This document shows positions 9,395 through 20,844 of a DNA stretch of 64,000 nucleotides, one piece after another. Under the pieces are notes generated by a model that was not told the DNA's origin, searched no databases, and saw only the letters and a program-made list of their open reading frames with translations. The stretch is from assembly GCA_944472155.2 (NCBI GenBank), contig OX235273.1, positions 104,616,582 through 104,680,581 on the forward strand, read 5' to 3'. Source of the stretch: Trichobilharzia szidati (taxonomy: Eukaryota; Platyhelminthes; Trematoda; Strigeidida; Schistosomatidae). Numbering within the stretch: the stretch's first letter is position 1; each line of letters opens with the position of its first letter. A program made the translations under genes and the position numbers.

Positions 9395-9528
9395 CTTTTT
9401 GTTTACACGCCGCGATAGCATCATTCAACTTTCTGTTGTCACGTTTATACACATGATCAATTGCATCAATGAAGTAGTCATCCTCGGAAGCAATTACAAA
9501 ATTCCCGGTAAGCTTTTCAACTAGAAAT
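9395..9528 (-). CDS. N4BP2L-like P-loop protein, second coding exon
   Basis: A 134-bp exon with acceptor tttttcAG (AG at 9530-9529) and donor AAAAAG|GTATTT. The first base completes the Arg codon left split (AG|A) by the exon at 32486-32685; the last base starts a new codon. It encodes 44 residues, FLVEKLTGNFVIASEDDYF followed by a VYKRDNRKLNDAIAACKQK segment. The S-x-DDYF motif after the P-loop exon, then Asp/Arg/Lys and a helix, parallels the STDDFF...WNQKRA region of N4BP2-like NTPases. No in-frame stop. The next exon on the minus strand is not found in 1-9394 and probably lies beyond the window start. Confidence 0.85.
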
Positions 9529-9689
9529 CTGAAAAATTAAGAGAAGAGAGAGAAGGAAAGATCAGAGAGATATTGTTGAATAAAATAGTAGTAGTATTGA
9601 TGAATTAAACTTTTTTTTGTGGACACTAGTAACTAACTAGTGTGATGTATCTAGTCCTTTCTTTGGTGTAGACTGAATTTTCAGTAAGG

Positions 9690-10380
9690 TTTGCAATGTG
9701 GCCACCATTCTAGGTAGCTCGCCATCACGGTGCACATTGATTTGATGATATCTGATAGTTGGAGGAGATTGGCAGGAAGCCTCTGATAGGATCCCATCCC
9801 CGTCGCCAATTTGTTGTACAGGATATGATTCGTTTATTGTTTACTACAATATAAGTCAGAGACCAGACTTTTGTCTTCTGATATTTGCGTGGTTCGCTGA
9901 ATCGGAAGGTACCAGAAGCAGATAGGCATATTTATTCAGGCGCAGACAGAATAAGCTAACAACGTACCTCATTTTAATTCCCCGTACAGTTACAACAAAT
10001 TGGCGACGGGTCAATCATTACGGTTATAACAGCCTCGGACGTAGGTTTCGGCAAGGCGTATCTACGACCTTGAAGGAACTCATGTTCCTCCTTCTGAGAT
10101 TCGAACCCGCGTCACCCAGTGAGTGCTGCAGTCAGAGAGGTTACCACGTGTCCAATCAAAATAGCCACTACAGTCCTACAGGAGGTCAATCGCGAGCCCG
10201 AATAGCTGGCTCAGTGGTAACGTCTCTGACTGCAGCACTCACTGGGTGACGCGGGTTCGAATCTCAGAAGGAGGAACATGAGTTCCTTCAAGGTGGTTGC
10301 AGATACGCCTTGCTGACTGGTGAGTGCCAACTAGTACGAAACCTAGGTCTAGAGGCTTCCTGTGGATTGCCTCCAACTAT
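9690..10380. mobile_element. SINE-D inverted dimer interrupted by an LTR-like insert
   Basis: Left arm on the minus strand (9690-9797 continuing 10011-10170), right arm on the plus strand (10190-10380). The arms match over the heads: a CTGACTGCAGCACTCACTGGG core and CGGGTTCGAATCTCAGAAGG B-box segment, with the exact inverse on the left. The spacer between heads is short (about 30-40 bp). Confidence 0.75.
9799..10010. mobile_element. LTR-like or TRIM-like insert with perfect 20-bp inverted ends
   Basis: CCCGTCGCCAATTTGTTGTA at 9799-9818 is the exact inverse of 9991-10010. Inside the inverted ends, on the minus strand, the sequence runs TGTTGTAACTG...TACAACA and contains an AATAAA, like a small LTR with TG...CA ends. 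The outer AATTGGCGACGGG could be a primer-binding-site remnant, but it occurs inverted on both sides, which is unusual. It splits a SINE-D copy. Confidence 0.5.
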
Positions 10381-10639
10381 ACAATATCGTTAAATGTTTT
10401 TGCATTTCTCAATGGATGAAAAATAAAATGACATTTTTTTCTGGCTTCTTTTTTTACTGACGTTTCGCTGTTTAACGCTGATCTTATCATGAATACATTT
10501 GAAGCTAAAAATCTTCTCACAAAGATACTCACACCTAAAGTATGACAAGATATGTTGATGATGATGGTGATGATACCCTTCGTTGAACTAAAACGAGAAG
10601 TACACAATTTATTCTTGGTGAAACTGAACAATCTATCTT

Positions 10640-12000
10640 CGAGCATTCAGTTTGACTTCAGAAGTAGAATTACACCACCTTGGTGAGTTACCTTTTCTAG
10701 ACTGCCTAGTTAAAGCGAAAGAAAGAATGTAAACTTCAAATTTGACGGCACGCTTTACAGGCAAGTGGACGGGATGGCGATGGGCTCCCCAATGGGTCCC
10801 ATTTTGGCTGATTTTTATTTCTAAGTAAGCTAGAAAATGGACCTTTGAACAACCTTATCAGTAAGTTCTCATTTTATTGCCGGTATATGGATGACACCTT
10901 CATTCTTTGTGATAATGATTCGGATAGGAGTACATTCGGCTATGAAATTCACATGCGAAGAGGAATCCCAAGACAGAATTGCCTTCCTCGATGTCCTCCT
11001 TACAAGAAAACCAGATGGTAGCATAAAAAGAAATTTGCATAGAAAAAGTACTTGGACAGGACAATATACACATTTTCACAGCTTCGTTCCTATCAAGTAC
11101 AAAAGAAATTTAGTGAAGACCCTCAGCCACAGAGTCAGTTAGAGCTATATGCTCAGAAGAAGTAATTGAAGATGAATTAAGCATTGTATATGATACTTTG
11201 ATCGAAAATAGCTATCCCGACAAAATTTATCAAGAAACACATGACAAAGAAAGCGGAAAAGGACTACTCACTATCTGTAAACAAGAAGCCACTTTATATA
11301 CGACTACAATTCAAGGGCGATATACCAAGTGAGATAATTACGAGGAAATTAAGAAAATCAGCTCAAAGAACTTTTAATGCTGGCAAACTACACGTATTAT
11401 TCTCTACACGACCGATGGTGCTACCTCGACTGAAAGATGAAGTACCTAGACTGCGCTTGTGGAGCGAGTTATATTGGCCGTTGCTCTAGGAACTTGATTT
11501 TTCGTGCTCGCTCGAGAACATCTCCCACTATGGCTAAGTAAAGGTGTAGTGAAAACCATTAACAGTTCGATATTGGACCATCTGGTGCAAACCGGCCACA
11601 AAGCCAGCCAGCGTGGAAGAATCCTTCTCTATCATCTACCGGGTGCCTAATAAATTGCCAAAATCATCGAAGCACCACATGCTCCAAACAGCAGAGGCTA
11701 TTGCAATTCGCCTCAAACAACCAGTGCTCTGTGTTCAAAAGAAGCAAGTCCAGCCCCTACTACTGCCCAGCCTTCAGTAGAGACTATAAATTCATGAATT
11801 TGTAATATTATCTTTCCTAATTTTTCTGATATTCATTCAGTTTATTGTTATGTTGATGCTATTGAACTGTAGTCTATCAATATTATTGATTCGATGTTAT
11901 TTAAACAGAATCAATGTTGTTCATAACACTAATTCATTCATTCACTATAATGTGTATATATAACTGTAGAGCCTGATGATGAAGTTATGGAAAAGAGTAC
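10640..12000 (+). pseudogene. PLE-5: Penelope RT C-terminal half plus GIY-YIG, frameshifted
   Basis: The plus strand shows RT motif B (AMGSPMGPILADFYL, about 10777-10822), motif C (YCRYMDDTFILC, about 10880-10916) and a FLDVLLTRKPDGS thumb-like segment. A basic linker follows (KKPLYIRLQFKGDIPSEI, RTFNAGKLHVLFSTRP), then a damaged GIY-YIG (WSELYWPLL, where relatives have CGASYIGR) and a C-terminal LCVQKKQVQPLLLP. At least four frame changes or stops are needed. Downstream to about 12000 is the 3' terminal repeat with CCTGATGATGAAGTTATGG. It is the most complete RT remnant in the window and the best evidence for Penelope identity. Confidence 0.85.
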
Positions 12001-12239
12001 TCTTTGTTCAGTATCCATTCTTTTGAAAACGGATATTTTAATATATATATCTGTATTCAGGAAGAAAATACACTCCAATCAATATTTAGACTTCGGATCA
12101 TCACAGGCTATCATCAGTGCAAAGGAATCAGTTGTCTCAAGTCTTCTTGGACGGACACACTATTTGATAATGGATGAGAAGGAAAAAGAAGAAATATCTC
12201 GAGAAGAAAAATAAATATCCAAAGAACTTTGTAACCAAA

Positions 12240-14380
12240 ATCAACACCAACATTAAACATAGTTGAAAACGTATCCCGAAGACATGGACGTCAACAGATC
12301 AGAAACGTCAGACAATATCAGAAGAGTACTCAATAAACACAACATGTGAGTTTTTTTACATTCAAAACATCAGACACACTACAAGGAGACCTTAACCATG
12401 TAAAAGATCAATTCACAAAGGATTCACAATATAATAGTGTCTATAAAATAAAATAGTTGGAATATGATGCCATAAGTATATCGGACAAACGTCGTCAGAT
12501 GAGTAGAATTGAACACCGTAGAGCCCATCACTATTCAACCACCGAGAAATTCAGTTGAACTACTAGAAAAGCTGGAAAAATCATCAGCCATACATAGGTG
12601 GTCTAAACGCTTCTATAGAATCAGGCTACAAAATTGATTTTGACAATATTGAAATCATCCAGAAAAATTTCAAAGTCAAGAAGAACATCTTATGTCAGAA
12701 GCACTTCACACTTAAAAGGAATCCAAACTGTCTGAATAGGAATAAGGGACTAAGACAGAAATTGACCTGGTTCAGACACCTCCCCTCCCATGAAGTGAAA
12801 AAAACTAACATTATGCAAACACATGATGGTTCTATAGTTTCATACACTTGTCAAATACACCAATCTGCACATGGTTTGTTATCTTTACCGACTGGCCAAC
12901 TTGACAACGCAAAATTTACCTCATGCTGAAGAAGGATGATTAAGTCGCTGTATATAAGCTGAAATTTCAAAAATTCTGGTTTAGCATTACTATCATTGAT
13001 ATAAGAATAGAACTTGTGCACTGTGGTGTAGTATAATTCCATTGTGGGTAAAATTTATTTTGATAAAGTCACACAGTGTTGTTATACAGTAATATATATT
13101 TACTGATGACCACGTTTCGAGCACAATTTATTGCTCCTTATTATTATAATCATATCAACGTACTCACTACAACTTTCCAACTTCATTTATAATATGATTC
13201 CACTATTTTTCATCTCTTCACTTGATTGGTAGTAATATTTTTTCCATATTTCTGGTATGAGTGATGAGTCATTCCTATTGCACGTGTTGGATGTAGATTC
13301 TATGATCAAAGATTTAGCAATCAACCTCTCTCTCCACTTACCCATGTTACCTTTTAAAATTTTAACCCTCTCCCACTGTAATGTGTGGTAGTGTGTTAAT
13401 TCGTGCAGTGCAATTGCTGAGCTGTTTTTTTACTAAATTACTCATTCTCGCGGGGTCAATTAGTCTGACTCATACTGTAACAACAACAGCAGCAGGCAAG
13501 ACACGGAAGCAAAGGTATATTGTCAGGTGATCAAACCGCTGTTTATATTCTTTAACCAATCACTGAGCATGTGACTTTTGTTTATGTTAAGCGAAATGAG
13601 ATAGTGTTAAAATACATAGATAATAGTATTCTGTTGCCAATGCAATATTGAACTGTGAGAAAAGCATTCCGACTTAAACATCAAATAGAGTTTTCAAATA
13701 CACATATGGTATTCCGTCGATAATGCCGTACTGAACTATGGGAACATGTGACAATTACATTCCGTAGACATACTGTGTCCGTATCACACCAACACAATAC
13801 GAGAAATATGGAAAAAAAATATTACCAATCAAGTGAAGAGATGAAAAATAGTGGAATCGTATAAATGAAGTTATAAAGTTGTGTGGATGAGTACGCAATA
13901 GATTGTGCTGGAAACGTGGTCATCAGTAAATATTACTGTATAAAATTGTGAGACTTAATCAAAATAATTTTCGAGTATTGGTTTTGTAGAGATTTTCTTT
14001 GATTGGTTGGAGGATTTCATCATGAGCTGACATCGGTTAGAGAACCATTGGAAAACCAACAGGGAGTACTCGACAGCTGTTCCCTCCGTCCCAGTTTGGG
14101 ACTCTTCAGCAGTACGCACCCACCACAACTGGGTTCGAACCCAGAACCTTCTGGTTACAAGGCGAGCTAGCTCGTAGACCATTAAGCCACTGGGACATTA
14201 TCGAATGGCCAGCCTATGGATTCTATCTTCTGCCAATTCATGACATAGTGAAGACCACTTCGTAATGTCTTCTTCGATGAGTTACTGCCTCACCTTCAAC
14301 TTGCTGTACCCTACTGGTCACGGCTCATGATGAAATCCTCCAACCAATTTATCAAAATAAATTTTATCCGCAATGGAATT
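12240..14380 (+). mobile_element. PLE-6 copy: GIY-YIG remnant and foldback terminal repeat with nested SINE
   Basis: 12380-12790 reads, with frameshifts, SVYKI, KYIGQTSSD (GIY-YIG), RIEHRRAH, SIESGYKIDFDNIEI and KRNPNCLNRNKG. Then comes a foldback: ATTCCATTGTGGGTAAAATT at about 13035 is mirrored by AAATTTTATCCGCAATGGAAT near 14360. A minus-strand open frame at 12851-13042 begins inside the terminal repeat with MELYYTTVHKFYSYI. The inverted sister copy is at 39080-40545. Confidence 0.7.
13968..14345 (-). mobile_element. SINE-B, long form, nested in PLE-6
   Basis: Minus-strand SINE-B with B box GGGTTCGAACCCAG and a 5' module (about 14200-14330) also present at 32030-32165. It interrupts the PLE-6 arm: AATCAAAATAA before, TTATCAAAATAAATTTTATCC after. 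The HHR core on the minus strand is an intact CTGAAGA with stem I GUACUG/GAGUAC, but GAAA is altered by an insertion (GGAGGGAAC). Confidence 0.7.
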
Positions 14381-14496
14381 TATTGTTACTACTTTGATAA
14401 ATCTAACATATAACGACACTTTAAATAGTGAAACACTAATAAAAATAACAGTATCGTTTTGTTTTTCATTTATGGAGAAATAGAAAAACTTTTATA

Positions 14497-15500
14497 ATAA
14501 TAATTGTTATTATTGTTTCCTTTAATTCCTACAGGAACATAGGGCTTCAGCCGTGCGTCTCCATTGCGTTCGGTTCTCTGCTAGAGTCTTCACCTGGCTC
14601 CAAGTCTGCCCACATGCTTTCATCTCCTCTTCACATGACCTCCTCCATGTCACCCTCGCACTGACGACCAACTCGCCGCTTCCTTTTCGGGTTCCACTCG
14701 AGCGATGGTTTGTCTAGTGATGTCACTTGATGGTTTGTTTCCTGAGAGTATGGCCAATCCAATCCATCTCCATTTCTTCCTGCCTATTTGTTTCACAATC
14801 GGTTCCTGCTGTGTTGGTTTCCTCATTGCCAGAGATCTCTGTTGCTGATCTTTTCTGGCCGGCCATCTGATCTTGAGTGGTATTGAGCGAAGACAGCTGT
14901 TAATGAAGGTCTGTAGTTTGTTTGAGATGCTCTTTATGACGCGCAGTGCAAGTCTCTGATCCGTATAGTGAGTAGCACTGACTTCACATTGGAGTTGAAA
15001 ATCCGGATCTTATTCTGATTTTCATGCTGAGTGCTGTTGACCTCGACACAGACTTGAGAGTAGTGAAGGCTTGCCTTGCTTTCCCGATCCTTGCTTTGAT
15101 ATCCTCATCAGTTCCGCCTGTAGTTGAAACGATGCTTCCCAGTTAGGTAGGTGAAGGAGGTAGTTTCTTTCAGGTTCCTCCCATTTATACTTATTGTTGT
15201 TGCTGCTGTTGGTGTCGACCAGGAATCTTCATCACCACCTCTTTTTTCTCTATGTTAGCCTGAAGGCCTATCTTCTCTTCATGCTTCTCCTGCCAACTTT
15301 TTGCTTTTCTCTTGCATATCTTCCAGTTTGTGGGAAATCAGACATATATCATCGGCGAAGTCCAGATCCTCCAAGTTTTTCGTTAGGGTTCATTTTATGC
15401 CTGTTTCCTCATTGCCCGCTGTCTGTCCCATTATCCAATCTACTGCAATCAGGAAAAACAATTGGTGATAGTAGGCAGCCTTGCCTTACTCCCGTCTTCA
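14497..15500 (-). mobile_element. LINE-A 3' fragment, minus strand
   Basis: Mirror-oriented copy of the 8047-9020 region. The inverted FADD codons are at about 15348-15360. The inverted C-terminal TRQ/WNPK segment is near 14680-14760, and the inverted AGCCCTATGTTCC tail ends in (AAT)n at about 14500-14515. Multiple frame breaks; plus-strand open frames here are shadows. Confidence 0.75.
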
Positions 15501-15639
15501 CTTCGAAGGATTATAATAATGAATATCATCATATATTTACCCACTGTCCGAATTTTTTCAAACTATTAAAAGTGAACTTGGTTTGGACATATATACAAAA
15601 GTAATAGTATATTAAAAGATATTAGAGTTTGTGGTTCAT

Positions 15640-15890
15640 CGATAGAATGCCAACCAGTTGGATAGGAAATCGGTACACGTCTAGGGTCCAATTCCTGGAA
15701 ATCAACACACTCTCCTAAACCTTATTTACCTGGAGGTAAACCCTGGAAAAAGTTGGAAGGGTGGGGCAGAGCTTGGGGAGGGGGCATGAGGCTAGCAATC
15801 CTATACCACTATTGTTACTGTGAAACTTCAAAGCTCCACTGAGAACGGAAAGAATTGAAAAGAAAAACTCCGGAAAGTAATCATTTATCA
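15640..15890 (+). mobile_element. SINE-C, strongly decayed
   Basis: The GGGGGCATGAGGCTAGCAATCC body and a CTCCACTGAGAACGG tail hairpin remnant match SINE-C. The tRNA-like head is eroded. Confidence 0.5.
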
Positions 15891-16334
15891 TTCACGATAA
15901 AACTGATTTTAAAATCTCCGCTTATTTATTGCTATGATAATATATTAATAATAATAATAATAATAATAATAATCTAAATGTGGAATTGAATGGATTTGGG
16001 GAAAAATTGGCTTCACTATTGTTTCATAAAATATTATAGGAAATTTCTCGGTGACCGTGCCTCATTGAAGCGCCACTCCTCAATCCTATGACCCACCCGA
16101 TTAATATTTGTTTATGGGGGGGGGGGAGATGTGGATCTTCAGCTAAAAAATATTCCACCTCCAGCAAGTTTGAATCGTACTCAGACTAAATTCATTTTGC
16201 GCAAATGGGTAGCACTGTCAGCCGTCAAACAATAAGTGTGTGTGTGTGTAGCTCAGAGCCCAGTACTGGAGTTATAAACTTTGGCTACCGAAAACCTCCA
16301 TCAATATATACGGCATATAATTTCTCATTTCTCA

Positions 16335-16830
16335 TTGAAAATTCGGATTTTCAATACAAACGTCAAGTCAGTCAGTTCTTCTATACGGATCAGAAACTTG
16401 GCAGGTCACAAAGAATGATATTTCCAACAGTTTGCAGACCTTTATCAACAACTGTTTTCGCTCTATACTTAAGATCAGATGGCCGGAAAGAATCACCAAC
16501 AAGAAACTATGGGAACAAACAAAACAAGAACCAATCGCCCAACAAATATGCAGGAGAAAGAGTGGAGATGGATTGGACACACTTGCTGAGGAGGCCGCTG
16601 GGTGACATCGCGCGTCAGGCCAGTGCTCGAGTGGAACCCGAAAGGGAAGCGGTGAGTGGGACGTCCAAGGGTGACATGGAGGAGATCGTGTGAAGGGGAG
16701 TTGAAACAGTATGGACTAACATGGATGCAAGTGAAAAGTACAGCAGAAGACAGAAGCAAGTGGAGACGTGCAGTTGAAGCCCTATGTTCCACTAGGAACC
16801 CAAGGGAACAATAATAATAATAATAAATAA
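16335..16830 (+). mobile_element. LINE-A 3' fragment
   Basis: Contains ERVEMDWTHLLRRPLGDIARQ, corresponding to the WRWIGHTLRKPSSDITRQ region of other copies, then WNPKG-like codons. The 3' end is AGCCCTATGTTCCACTAGGAA with hairpin GTTCC-ACTA-GGAAC at 16786-16799 and an (AAT)n tail. The RT catalytic part is absent. Confidence 0.75.
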
Positions 16831-16885
16831 ATATAATTTCTCATATTCTGTTTGTTTAAGTCTAGTAAAATATGATGACATCTAA

Positions 16886-17680
16886 CTCCATTATGGATAA
16901 GATTTTATTTTGATAAATCACACAGTGTTGTTATACAGTAATATTAACTGATGACCACGTTTCGAGCACAAACTATTACTGCTCATAATCATATCAAGTC
17001 ACTCACTCACACAACTTTTTTCTTTCATTTATATACATGAGTGGAATTGATTAGATATTTGAATGGAAAATAAATATAGGATAATGCACATTCAGAAATA
17101 ATAATACGAGTGTTATTGATCAAATACAATCAGATGGGAAATAAGACGAGTGTTTTTATAATCATAATAAGTAACTTGTTACTGAATCCTGGTTCATTGA
17201 GTCTACACCCAACACAACACATGCAACAGAAATGACTCAATGCAAATACCAGATATATGGAAGATATTATTACTACCAGTCAGTCAAATCAGAAGAGGAT
17301 AATAAATAATCTCAAAATTCTATTTCAATTCACATACATTCTAACAAGTTACTTATTTTGACTATAAAAACACTCGTCTTATTTCCCATCTGATTGTATT
17401 TGATCAATAACACTCGTATTATTATTTCTGAATGTACATTATCTTATATTGATGTTTTATTCAAATATCTAATCAATTCCACTCATGTATATAAATGAAG
17501 GAAAAACGTTGTGTGAGTGAGTAACTTGATATGATTATGAGTGGCAATAGTTTGTGCTCGAAACGTGGTCATCAGTTAATATTACTGTATAACAACACTG
17601 TGTGATTTATCAAAATAAAATCTTATCCATAATGGAGTTATACTCTACCAGCACAGTGCCCAAGTTTTATACTTATATCA
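16886..17680. mobile_element. Foldback element (PLE-9 type)
   Basis: Same ends and arms as 5221-6067. Flanks ATGATGACATCTA (16872-16884) and ATGACGACGTCCA (17681-17693) may be a diverged TSD (10 of 13 match). The loop retains TGAATCCTGGTTCATTGAG. No coding capacity. Confidence 0.8.
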
Positions 17681-18129
17681 ATGACGACGTCCAATAATAA
17701 TAATAATGTTTACTCTGGCAACTATTCAAAACATTTTCAGCCTATTGATTCATAAGTTTCGACTAAACATGAGAAAAAGCATTAGCCTAGATGGATGGCA
17801 GCTTATCCCAATACATAATACAACAACTGTTCACATAATGTACTACTCTTGAACATTTTTTATAATCGTCGTTCAACGAAATATTGTCGTATATTTCTCG
17901 AAGGAGACAAAGAAGAAGAGATATCGTGATGATGGATTGTTGCGTAATTCATGGCAGATAGAACTTTGTGTCACACACGATCATCTACTGTCAATCAATA
18001 TGTTAGATATATATTTGATGATCTTGGGGACGGAGGGAAAATATCATGCAATAAACTCCGCTGGAAACCACACAGTATTTTTGGTATAAGTATGGAATTT
18101 TCAGCATATGATATCGGTAGCCCAAATTT

Positions 18130-18380
18130 TGCAGGCCGACCATAGATATCAGGTGTGCGTCGGCAGGGGATCGAACCCCGGACCATGTGCATGGTCGGCG
18201 AGAGTCCTAACCGCTGTGCTACTGTCTGTCAACAAGTTTCGCCTAGTAACCTCATGGTGTTCTGGCATCAATCGTCACTGACAGGATCATGAGTGATTAC
18301 TGTCAAAAAGTCCCAAAAATAGGGACAAAGTAGCTGTCCAGTCTTCCCTGGTGTTGGTCCATGACGAAATCTAAACTAAA
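18130..18380. mobile_element. Joined SINE-C head (minus) and SINE-B fragment (plus)
   Basis: 18150-18235 is the inverted SINE-C head (GGGGATCGAACCCCGGACCA). 18240-18380 resembles a decayed SINE-B with AAAGTCCCAAAAATAGGGAC and GTAGCTGTCCAGTC, its HHR core largely lost. Confidence 0.5.
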
Positions 18381-18917
18381 AAAATTATCCTTTTCACAAT
18401 GTTACTATAGATGGATAGAAACAATAGTCGAATAACACTCAATGAACAATATAAAAACAACTATTTAAAAAAAAACAATAGAAAAGCAAACATCCATTAT
18501 TTATCGATTTATTCTAAAAGATTTTATACACATTTTAGTGCACTCTGATGCGATTCTGAGGAGGAGGAGGAGAAAAAGAAAACAAATTCAAAACGACGAC
18601 AACAACAACAATCGTTTGTTGTTTCACTGAATGTTTATTTTCCGCAGTTATACAGCGTTTTTCGTCACGCTTTTAAAATAGATAGATAAATAGATAGATA
18701 GAGAGAGAAAGAGGCTCGCAGGCTTAGAGTTCTGTAACAACTATACATTCTCTTTAAAAGAACATCAACAGAAAACACATAAGTGAAGAGTGAAATAAGG
18801 ATATTGATATTATCTGAAAAATCATTAAAAAAACTTCTCAAACAGCTTGGAGAATAGATCTATATATTCAGATTGAAAAGAAAGTATTTAATTGGTGGAT
18901 GGTGACTAGCAGTGGAA

Positions 18918-18968
18918 TCCAGCCAGGATGCGCATTTCGTCCTGTTTGGGACTCGTCATCTGGATGTG
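18918..18968 (-). ncRNA. Hammerhead-like ribozyme, SINE-A minus arm
   Basis: Minus-strand order: CCAG (stem I), AUGACGA (core with C3 changed to A), GUCC/GGAC stem II, GAAA, the minimal stem III AUGCGCAU, C at the cleavage site, then CUGG pairing with CCAG. The layout matches the known schistosome hammerhead. The C3 change predicts poor activity. Confidence 0.65.
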
Positions 18969-19159
18969 CCTGCATTCCGCAGTGAGTGATGGATGATGTT
19001 CCCACCGAGGCTCGAACCCAGTGCCCATAGTTTCAAACGCCAAAGCGTTATTCCCTAGACCACTTGGGCCACGAGAGCCACTGTCTCTTGTGCAACGGGT
19101 CATATTAATTATTTCATTGAAATTTAGATTTTCCCGTCGATTGACTGGACCGAAGTGCT

Positions 19160-19208
19160 CGGTCTCAGATGACGAGTCCCAAATGGGACGAAATGCGCAT
19201 CCTGGATT
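19160..19208 (+). ncRNA. Hammerhead-like ribozyme, SINE-A plus arm
   Basis: GATGACGAGTCCC then AAATGGGACGAAATGCGCAT keeps stem II, GAAA, minimal stem III and the C cleavage base. The upstream stem I strand is replaced by CGGTCTC, so stem I is lost. Probably inactive. Confidence 0.55.
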
Positions 19209-19669
19209 CCACTGCTAGTCACCATCCACCAATTAAATTCTAATTACATGCCCAGACATCGTCGAAGTCTGAGCACAAGAAGCCGACAGACATGTCAACC
19301 TGAGACCGAGCACTTCGGTTCAACCAATCGATGGGAAAATCTAAAATTCAGTTGAAAAGAAGGTATTGGGATTTTCCAAAAAATACATGAAAAAGCATCT
19401 GCTATGCTTATGGGTGTGGCTACTGACACGAATAATCAGTAGTAGTTATATGAAGAGACATTCAGCGGCACGAAAACACCAAATAGCAGAGAGACAGAGA
19501 TTTGACGTCAAAGAGAGCAAATAGAATTAATGTGTTGTAGCCAAAAATGACAGACACGAGAAGAAGACAAAGAAGAAACATAATATGAAGGACAGAAGCA
19601 GCACAACACGGAAGATCTGTGCAAATGACGGTATTACATAATTTCCATATATATGTGTATATCAAATTG

Positions 19670-20460
19670 CAGATGTACACGCCGTTCGAGTTACTACCAC
19701 ATTCCATGAAGTAAACAAACGAAGACGAAAGACAGAGAACAAGAGATTTGGAAGAACGTGAATAAGCAGAAATGTGAGGAAGAAATAACAGCAACATGGG
19801 AAAATAATAGGGTTTTTTATTGAATGTGAGAGATTAAAGAGAGTGAATGCATCTACGCCACTGAGAACGATTTTGAGGAAGTTCACCAATTGTCTCTAGT
19901 CTTCATTGGTTCTTGGCATTTCGATGACACCAACCAGGAAGTTTACACTAACCTACATGGTTCAGATTGATTGTCATGTCAAGATTTCATGAAGTGATAC
20001 CAAGTTTTGGTTTGACCACCCCTAGCTACTTTCCAACCTACTCCTATGTCAAGTGACATTGACCGTCGACGAAGGCGATGGCTGAGCATGCGTAACACAT
20101 GACCTAGCCATCTCAATCGATGTGCCTCCATAACTTCATCGATTGATTTTCCCTCCTTACCTAAAAATACTCAAAGCATAACCTCAATATTACTCACCCC
20201 ATTATACCACCTAACACACACACACGGGAGATAAAACGCAGACACCTATGAACAAAGGGAGCTAGCTGTAACATAACTTCCACTTTTAATGGCCATGTCT
20301 CATTCACAGAAATTAAGGGGGACAGAGAAAAACTGTTGCGCAGTACACATGTCCTTTGGTCGATATCCGGATATCACATCTACACCAGAGGTGGTGTAAG
20401 TTGGTATATGCCACACAATCCTTTTGTATCCGTGCCGAGATTTCGTTAGCGATTTATCAT
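19670..20460 (-). mobile_element. LINE-B 3' fragment
   Basis: Minus strand: 3' UTR signature near 19670-19720, then the coding tail with TTGGTT-type GWG motifs and, further upstream, the GCGATGGCTGAGCATGCG block corresponding to RMPSHRL. Its upstream half lies inside the 19888-20844 duplicated block. It abuts a PLE-3 copy at about 20500. Confidence 0.65.
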
Positions 20461-20844
20461 ACTGAGATAGATTGATTATATATATATATAATATGCATAT
20501 TCCAAGGTAGTATTCCATTTCTGGATGTTCTTCTTACAAAGAGAACAGACGGTACCTTAAAGCGTAACATCTATAGGAAAGCGACTTGGAATGGACAATA
20601 CACCCACTTCCATAGCTTCATACCTATACAATATAAGCGCAACCTAATTCGTTGTCTTAGTCATAGAATTAGGCGCATATGTACCGACGACTGCATTGAA
20701 GATGAAATAAAAAATCTCACGAACGCCTTGCTACAGAACGACTATCCTACCAACTTTGTAAAGAAGTATATCTATGAAACTACACACAAAACTAAGCGAG
20801 ACACAGTAAGTAAGAAAAAGCTTTACTTAAATTTACAATTCAAA
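19888..20844. repeat. Segmental duplication A, copy 1
   Basis: Nearly identical to 25124-26094 and crosses the same LINE-B/PLE-3 junction, so the duplication came after that junction formed. The main differences are the short TA tract here, a 12-13-bp insertion before ATTCCATTTCTGG, and scattered substitutions. Confidence 0.8.

Larger units (their letters stand above)
18889..19351. mobile_element. SINE-A (Sm-alpha-like) inverted dimer with TSD
   Basis: A minus-strand arm from 18889 and a plus-strand arm to about 19235 are followed by an inverted extra segment (19249-19351). The flanks TTGAAAAGAAAGTATT (18873-18888) and TTGAAAAGAAGGTATT (19352-19367) are a 16-bp TSD with one mismatch, so the palindrome was inserted as a unit. 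Both arms carry the hammerhead-like module. Confidence 0.85.

Noticed and set aside
14497..15604. 136-codon plus-strand open frame at 15194
   Set aside because: Shadow of the minus-strand LINE-A reading; the recognisable motifs (FADD, WNPK) are on the minus strand.
18660..18720. GATA-like short tandem repeats as a CRISPR-like array
   Set aside because: Only short ATAG units without spacers; a microsatellite in a eukaryotic context.
19462..19889. Open frames on the minus strand with hydrophobic stretches
   Set aside because: They lie in the LINE-B 3' UTR and its surroundings; similar sequence at 36005 and 60985 shows they are non-coding.
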